A stretch of 15,956 nt of DNA from an uncultured Bacilli bacterium (GTDB taxonomy: Bacteria > Bacillota_I > Bacilli_A > RF39 > UBA660), in contig CAKPPI010000019.1 in NCBI GenBank assembly GCA_934177545.1, forward strand, positions 1 through 15,956. The letters run 5' to 3'. A program made the translations under genes and the position numbers. Shown in pieces: positions 12,823 through 15,956 of this stretch (the first letter of the stretch is position 1; each line of letters opens with the position of its first letter). A model generated the notes under the pieces. The model was not told where the DNA came from and made no database searches. It worked only from the letters and a program-made list of their open reading frames with translations.

Positions 12823-15162
12823 ATGAGTAAAAGATATAATCCTGATAAGAATATTGGTCTTAGTAAAGAGCAAGTAAATGAAAGAATTAAAGACAATTTA
12901 GTTAACTTTAATACAAATGTAAAAACAAAAAGTGCTAAAGAAATCATCTTAGAAAATACTGTTACATTGTTTAATATAATAAATGCCGTTTTAGCAGTAG
13001 CAATTATTTTAGTAGGTAGCTATAAGAATCTTGGTTTTCTACTTATTATTGTTTTAAATACTGTTATTAGTACATTTCAAGAATTACATTCTAAAAGTGT
13101 TATCGATAAATTATCAGTAGTATCAGCATCAAAAGTTAAAGTATTAAGAGATAGTAAAGAATATGATGTTAATCTAGATGAAGTTGTTTTAGATGATATT
13201 ATTATACTTGAATTAGGTAATCAAGTAATTACGGATGCTATTATAGTAGATGGAGTAGTGGAAGTTGATGAGTCATTTATAACGGGAGAAAGTGATACTT
13301 TAATAAAAAAAGAAGGCGATATGCTATTATCAGGTAGTTTTATTGTAAGTGGTAATGCTAAAGCTAGGGTAGAACATATTGGATATGATAACTATACTGC
13401 TAAAATATCAAGTGATACTAAATATATAAAACCAATATCATCTGAAATTATGCGTTCTCTTAATAAAATAGTTAAGACTATTTCAGTTATTATAGTTCCT
13501 CTTGGCATCTTGCTTTTTGCAAGACAACTATATTTATCTGGTAATACTTTGCAGAATGCTGTTGTTAACACAGTAGCAGCTATTATTGGAATGATACCAG
13601 AAGGGTTAGTATTATTAACATCAACTGTTTTTGCTGTTTCTGTTATTCGTCTTTCTAAAGAAAAAGTTTTAGTACAAGATTTATATTGTATTGAATCTCT
13701 TGCTAGAGTTGATGTGATTTGTCTTGATAAGACAGGTACTATCACGGAAGGTAAGATGGAAGTAGTTGATGTCATTCCACTAGATGGAGAAACTAAAGCT
13801 TCACTAGGAGATATTTTAGGTAGTATGATGGGAGCTACAAAAGATAAAAATGCTACTGCTATTGCTATAAGAGATGCTTACTATCGTAAACCAAAGTGGA
13901 AAGTAGAAGAGGTTATTCCTTTTTCTTCCGAAAAGAAATATTCTGGTGTAAAGTTTGCTACTGATACCTATTTGATTGGAGCAGTAGAATTTGTTTTAAA
14001 AGATCATGGTAAGAGTTATCAAAAGATGTTAGATGATTATATTAAAAAGTATCGTGTTTTAGTTCTAGTCAAGGTTAATAATTACGGTAAAAAGAATGAG
14101 GAAAGACAAGCTTTAGGATTTATATTATTACAAGATAAAGTTAGAAAAGAAGCTAAGAAAACATTAGAGTACTTTAAAGAACAAGGGGTAGCTATTAAAA
14201 TTATATCTGGAGATAATCCTATTACTGTATCAGCTATTGCTAAAAGAGCAGGACTTACTGAAAAGCTTAAGGTGATAGATTTATCTACTTTAAATAGTGA
14301 AGAAGAGATAAAAAAAGCAGCTTTAGAATATGATGTATTTGGAAGAGTTAAACCAGAAGAAAAGCACTTACTTATTAGGGCTTTAAAAGAAGCTGGTCAC
14401 AATGTAGCCATGACGGGAGATGGCGTTAATGATTGTTTAGCTCTAAAAGAAGCTGACTGTTCTATTGCCATGGCTTCTGGAAGTGATGCTGCAAGAAGTG
14501 TATCCCAATTAGTCTTACTAGATTCTAATTTTGCTTCTATGCCTAGTGTAGTAGCAGAGGGGAGAAGAAGTATAAATAATCTTGAAAGATCAGCTTCTCT
14601 TTTCCTAGTTAAAACTATTTATGCAGGAATACTTGCTTTCTTATTTCTTTTCATTGAAATGTCTTATCCTTTTATTCCTATTCAGTTAACACTTGCTAGT
14701 GTAGTAACTATTGGAATACCATCATTTGTCTTGGCGCTTGAACCTAATAAAGAAAGAGTAAAGGGAAAGTTCTTAGTGAATGTCTTAAAAAAATCAGCAC
14801 CACCGGCTTTTACAATTATCTTAAATATTTTACTAATATGTCTAGCAGGGCAGGTGTTTAGTCTTAGCTATGCTAAAATATCAACCTTATGTTTAACTTT
14901 GACTGGTTATACTTCATTTATCCTTTTATTTAAGATATGTAGACCATTTAATAGAATAAGACTAATTCTATTTAGTACAATGTTCTATCTGTTTATATAT
15001 GCTATCTTTAACTTAACTACTTTATTTTCTATAACACATTTTAATGTCTTTATGATTTTCTTAGCATTTATCTTAATGTATTTATCACATAGATTATATA
15101 CTTTCTTTGAAATGCTTATCGATAAACTTATGATGAAATTAAGTAGTAAAAATATGATATAA
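12823..15162 (+). CDS. CtpE-like cation-transporting P-type ATPase
   Basis: 779 residues, shorter than MgtA-type pumps. Order: short cytosolic N-terminus, TM1-2 (about 45-90), actuator domain with TGES at 154-157, TM3-4 with PEGL (259-262), phosphorylated D302 in CLDKTGTITEG, nucleotide domain, hinge TGDGVND at 531-537, and about six C-terminal TM helices. The segment GMIPEGLVLLTSTVFAVSVIRLSKEKVLVQDLYCIESLARVDVICLDKTGT is close to CtpE, a mycobacterial ATPase implicated in Ca2+ uptake, and unlike heavy-metal P1B pumps (no CPC, no N-terminal CxxC). Ca2+ or another divalent cation is the likely substrate; direction is not visible. Ribosome binding site AAAGGACG, ATG start. Confidence 0.88.
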   Translation: MSKRYNPDKNIGLSKEQVNERIKDNLVNFNTNVKTKSAKEIILENTVTLFNIINAVLAVAIILVGSYKNLGFLLIIVLNTVISTFQELHSKSVIDKLSVVSASKVKVLRDSKEYDVNLDEVVLDDIIILELGNQVITDAIIVDGVVEVDESFITGESDTLIKKEGDMLLSGSFIVSGNAKARVEHIGYDNYTAKISSDTKYIKPISSEIMRSLNKIVKTISVIIVPLGILLFARQLYLSGNTLQNAVVNTVAAIIGMIPEGLVLLTSTVFAVSVIRLSKEKVLVQDLYCIESLARVDVICLDKTGTITEGKMEVVDVIPLDGETKASLGDILGSMMGATKDKNATAIAIRDAYYRKPKWKVEEVIPFSSEKKYSGVKFATDTYLIGAVEFVLKDHGKSYQKMLDDYIKKYRVLVLVKVNNYGKKNEERQALGFILLQDKVRKEAKKTLEYFKEQGVAIKIISGDNPITVSAIAKRAGLTEKLKVIDLSTLNSEEEIKKAALEYDVFGRVKPEEKHLLIRALKEAGHNVAMTGDGVNDCLALKEADCSIAMASGSDAARSVSQLVLLDSNFASMPSVVAEGRRSINNLERSASLFLVKTIYAGILAFLFLFIEMSYPFIPIQLTLASVVTIGIPSFVLALEPNKERVKGKFLVNVLKKSAPPAFTIILNILLICLAGQVFSLSYAKISTLCLTLTGYTSFILLFKICRPFNRIRLILFSTMFYLFIYAIFNLTTLFSITHFNVFMIFLAFILMYLSHRLYTFFEMLIDKLMMKLSSKNMI

Positions 15163-15163
15163 A

Positions 15164-15203
15164 AAAAGTCATAGATATCAGCTTGATATTTATGACTTTT
15201 CTA
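15164..15203 (+). terminator. Terminator of the CtpE-like ATPase gene
   Basis: AAAAGTCATA (15164-15173) pairs with TATGACTTTT (15191-15200), with an inner ATATCA/TGATAT stem and a GCT loop. It begins two bases after the stop codon and has A- and T-runs on both sides, so it can act in either direction. Confidence 0.85.
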
Positions 15204-15216
15204 CTTATAAATAAAA

Positions 15217-15240
15217 TAAAAACCCATAAGGGTTTTAAAT
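15217..15240 (-). terminator. Terminator of tRNA-Ser
   Basis: On the minus strand AAAACCC-TTAT-GGGTTTT is followed by a T-rich tract (TTTTATTTTA), just past the 3' end of tRNA-Ser. Confidence 0.8.
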
Positions 15241-15246
15241 TCTAAA

Positions 15247-15337
15247 TGGCGGAGACAGAGGGATTTGAACCCTCGCGACAGTTACCCATCCTACTCCCTT
15301 AGCAGGGGAGCCTCTTCAGCCTCTTGAGTATGTCTCC
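15247..15337 (-). tRNA. tRNA-Ser(GCT)
   Basis: 91 bases with encoded CCA and the long variable arm of class II tRNAs. The acceptor arms GGAGACA/TGTCTCC pair perfectly. The anticodon stem CTCCC/GGGAG encloses CTGCTAA, anticodon GCT, reading AGC and AGU. The T-arm is GAGGG-TTCAAAT-CCCTC. Confidence 0.97.
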
Positions 15338-15357
15338 AAATTGCTTTCGTAGTTATA

Positions 15358-15386
15358 ATATTACCGTAAAATAAAAGTGATGTCAA
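15358..15386 (-). promoter_or_regulatory. Promoter of tRNA-Ser
   Basis: On the minus strand a perfect TTGACA (plus 15381-15386), 17-base spacer and TAATAT (plus 15358-15363). AAAAGTG/CACTTTT arms (15373-15379, 15387-15393) flank the -35, possibly by chance. Confidence 0.6.
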
Positions 15387-15499
15387 CACTTTTACAAAGA
15401 AAAAGTGAAATTGAACTAATTAAATTAAAAGATAAGTTGTTTTTTTATTTAATTTCCTTTTTACAATAATACGGAAAATATTAAAACTTTTCTCTTTTA

Positions 15500-15528
15500 T
15501 TGTTTAGCATGATTATTAATAGTACAAT
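15500..15528 (+). promoter_or_regulatory. Promoter of the module B peptide mRNA
   Basis: TTGTTT (15500-15505), 17-base spacer, TACAAT (15523-15528). Predicted start at 15535-15536, where the GAAATACTTAATA repeat begins, as in module A. The 160 bases between tRNA-Ser and this promoter hold no gene that I can see. Confidence 0.6.
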
Positions 15529-15560
15529 AGCACTTGAAATACTTAATAGTTAGAGTGCTT

Positions 15561-15587
15561 GCTTTTCTTCTTTTAAAGGAAGGAGGC
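15561..15587 (+). promoter_or_regulatory. Hairpin sequestering the ribosome binding site of the module B peptide
   Basis: CTTCTT and AGGAAG pair around TTAA (one G-U), and the outer GCTTT can pair with GAGGC, so the whole AGGAAGGAGG site can be held in a stem. It contains the ribosome binding site in its 3' arm, as in module A. Confidence 0.5.
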
Positions 15588-15595
15588 TTGATATT

Positions 15596-15670
15596 ATGTC
15601 TAAAAAAGATTTATTAATATCATTATTAGTAGTAATTATAATGTTACTAATTGGCCTACTTTATAAGTAG
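15596..15670 (+). CDS. 24-residue hydrophobic peptide of module B, candidate type I toxin
   Basis: Starts MSKKDLLISL, continues as an unbroken hydrophobic helix of about 18-19 residues (5-23) and ends IGLLYK. This is a single membrane span with positive residues at both ends, as in small pore-forming or membrane-disturbing toxins of type I systems. It lacks the conserved features of Fst-type toxins (no Pro or Gly pattern, no charged WL-type tail), so it is not a plain family member. A strong AAAGGAAGGAGG lies nine bases before the ATG. A structured RNA on the opposite strand overlaps the 3' part of the message. The predicted mRNA is about 230 nt long for a 25-codon ORF, so most of it is untranslated, again typical of type I toxins. 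Toxicity is an inference. Confidence 0.65.
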   Translation: MSKKDLLISLLVVIIMLLIGLLYK

Positions 15671-15674
15671 TCAT

Positions 15675-15710
15675 AAAATAAAAAAGCACTCAATCTAATA
15701 GATTGTGTGC
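15675..15710 (-). terminator. Rho-independent terminator of the module B small RNA
   Basis: GCAC and CAATCT (15686-15696) pair with AGATTG and GTGC (15700-15710), with one T-T mismatch, followed on the minus strand by TTTTTTATTTT. There is no T-run on the plus strand. It lies 15 bases past the peptide stop codon. Confidence 0.85.
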
Positions 15711-15723
15711 AAACCACATTTAA

Positions 15724-15763
15724 GGTAAGTACTCAAACATTGGATATTAAGTATTTCCTTTTT
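15724..15763 (+). terminator. Candidate terminator of the module B peptide mRNA
   Basis: The H2 hairpin read on the plus strand (GG/CC, AA/TT and TACT/AGTA pairings with mismatches), followed by TTTTTA. It is weaker than the equivalent in module A because the G-U pair of the small RNA becomes a C-A mismatch here. Confidence 0.45.
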
Positions 15764-15792
15764 ATTATATGAAGTTTCCTTCATCTATATAC

Positions 15793-15821
15793 ATAGTAGC
15801 ATAAAACCATGCTTTTAGCAA
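15793..15821 (-). promoter_or_regulatory. Promoter of the module B small RNA
   Basis: On the minus strand TTGCTA (plus 15816-15821), 17-base spacer, TACTAT (plus 15793-15798) with TGc before it as an extended -10. The predicted start at 15786 is three bases before the H1 stem. Confidence 0.6.
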
Positions 15822-15833
15822 GTGCTTGCTAAA
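15814..15833. repeat. 20-bp palindrome overlapping the small-RNA promoter
   Basis: TTTAGCAAG, a TG centre, and CTTGCTAAA: two perfect 9-bp arms. It covers the -35 of the module B small RNA. It has no T-run and a loop too small for a good RNA hairpin, so a protein-binding operator is more likely than a terminator. Confidence 0.55.
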
Positions 15834-15840
15834 TGAAATT

Positions 15841-15870
15841 TAAAATAAAAAGCCTTGAAAATAAGGCTTT
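15841..15870 (-). terminator. Terminator of tRNA-Glu
   Basis: On the minus strand AAGCCTT-ATTTTC-AAGGCTT is followed by TTTATTTTA, 12 bases past the CCA end of tRNA-Glu. Confidence 0.85.
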
Positions 15871-15880
15871 GTAATCATTA

Positions 15881-15956
15881 TGGTGACCAGTACGGAATTC
15901 GAATCCGTGAATGCTGCCGTGAAAGGGCAGTGTGTTAAGCCACTTCACCAACTGGC
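15881..15956 (-). tRNA. tRNA-Glu(TTC), 5' base outside the window
   Basis: Encoded CCA at 15881-15883, anticodon stem CTGCC/GGCAG around CTTTCAC (anticodon TTC), T-arm ACGGA-TTCGAAT-TCCGT. The acceptor stem pairs GCCAGT with ACTGGT, leaving the first G just beyond position 15956. Confidence 0.95.

Larger units (their letters stand above)
15536..15757. repeat. 13-bp inverted repeat marking both ends of the module B peptide mRNA
   Basis: GAAATACTTAATA (15536-15548) and its exact complement TATTAAGTATTTC (15745-15757) lie at the predicted 5' end and in the terminator 3' arm of the peptide mRNA. The ends of the RNA can pair. The spacing (about 220 bases) matches module A (210 bases) but the sequence is different. 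Confidence 0.8.
15675..15786 (-). ncRNA. Structured small RNA of module B, candidate antitoxin RNA
   Basis: Predicted start at 15786 from a promoter at 15793-15821; about 110 nt. H1: ATGAAG-GAAA-CTTCAT (15769-15784). Linker AATAAAAAGGA. H2: 35 nt at 15724-15758, with TACTTAA/TTGAGTA as its core (one G-U pair). Linker TTAAATGTGG, then the terminator. Every element has a counterpart in module A at nearly the same spacing, with AAGGAAACTT to the terminator hairpin 71 bases in both. The 5' arm of H2 equals the 5' end of the convergent peptide mRNA and the 3' arm can pair with that end. The last half is fully antisense to the 3' end of the peptide mRNA. Role as antitoxin is inferred from this layout. 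Confidence 0.7.

Noticed and set aside
15417..15456. AT-only hairpin with a T7 run as a terminator
   Set aside because: The stem is made of A-T pairs only and no plus-strand transcript is known upstream of it; it is likely base-composition noise.
15596..15670. Direct assignment to the Fst/Ldr toxin family
   Set aside because: The locus layout resembles par/Fst, but the peptide lacks the family's conserved residues and charged C-terminal tail, so I left it unnamed.
1..15956. Mollicute-type genetic code (TGA as Trp)
   Set aside because: Trp codons are TGG throughout and TGA ends the sirtuin gene.

Overview
The window is very AT-rich, uses the standard genetic code (Trp is TGG and TGA is a stop, as at the end of the sirtuin gene), and its genes carry strong AGGAGG or AGGTGG ribosome binding sites. 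The gene set (pyruvate formate-lyase with its activase, MgtA-type and CtpE-type P-type ATPases, a lipobox lipoprotein, tRNA genes with encoded CCA) fits a low-GC fermentative Bacillota, probably a Bacilli-like and perhaps gut-associated lineage. Assignment to any named order would be a guess.

Layout. 1-1957 (minus strand): a two-gene operon for an LppM-like lipoprotein and a membrane-anchored C39/papain-like cysteine protease, ending in a strong terminator. 2009-5263 (plus): a 54-residue membrane peptide, then pflB-pflA. 5281-5743: tRNA-Lys(CTT), then a compact pair of convergent transcripts (module A). 5774-7064: an unrecognised 107-residue protein and a DUF1848 protein. 7062-10446: mgtA-type ATPase followed by a sirtuin. 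10492-11339: a complete type III toxin-antitoxin locus (ToxI repeat RNA, internal terminator, ToxN/AbiQ endoribonuclease), followed by a GNAT acetyltransferase. 11926-15203: a minus-strand four-TM membrane protein divergent from a CtpE-like ATPase. 15217-15956: tRNA-Ser(GCT), a second convergent transcript pair (module B), and tRNA-Glu(TTC), which is cut by the window edge.

The most notable find is that modules A and B are paralogous copies of what looks like a type I toxin-antitoxin system not explained by any protein annotation. Each has a tiny hydrophobic ORF (16 codons in A, 24 in B) behind a strong ribosome binding site that can be hidden in a hairpin. Each has a convergent structured small RNA built on one scaffold: a 5' hairpin with a GAAA tetraloop, the linker AATAAAAAGGA, a 35-nt second hairpin, and a terminator hairpin. 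The distance from the scaffold's AAGGAAACTT to the terminator hairpin is 71 nt in both. In both, a 12-13-nt sequence that differs between the modules sits at the predicted 5' end of the peptide mRNA, in the 5' arm of the small RNA's second hairpin, and as its complement in the mRNA's own terminator. The peptide mRNA can therefore close on itself 5' to 3', as hok and aapA mRNAs do, and the small RNA can compete for the same sequence. The scaffold is conserved while the pairing sequence has changed, which suggests RNA-level selection and insulated specificity.

With ToxIN, the window holds three candidate RNA-regulated toxin modules in 16 kb, two of them beside tRNA genes, set among ordinary metabolic and transport genes.
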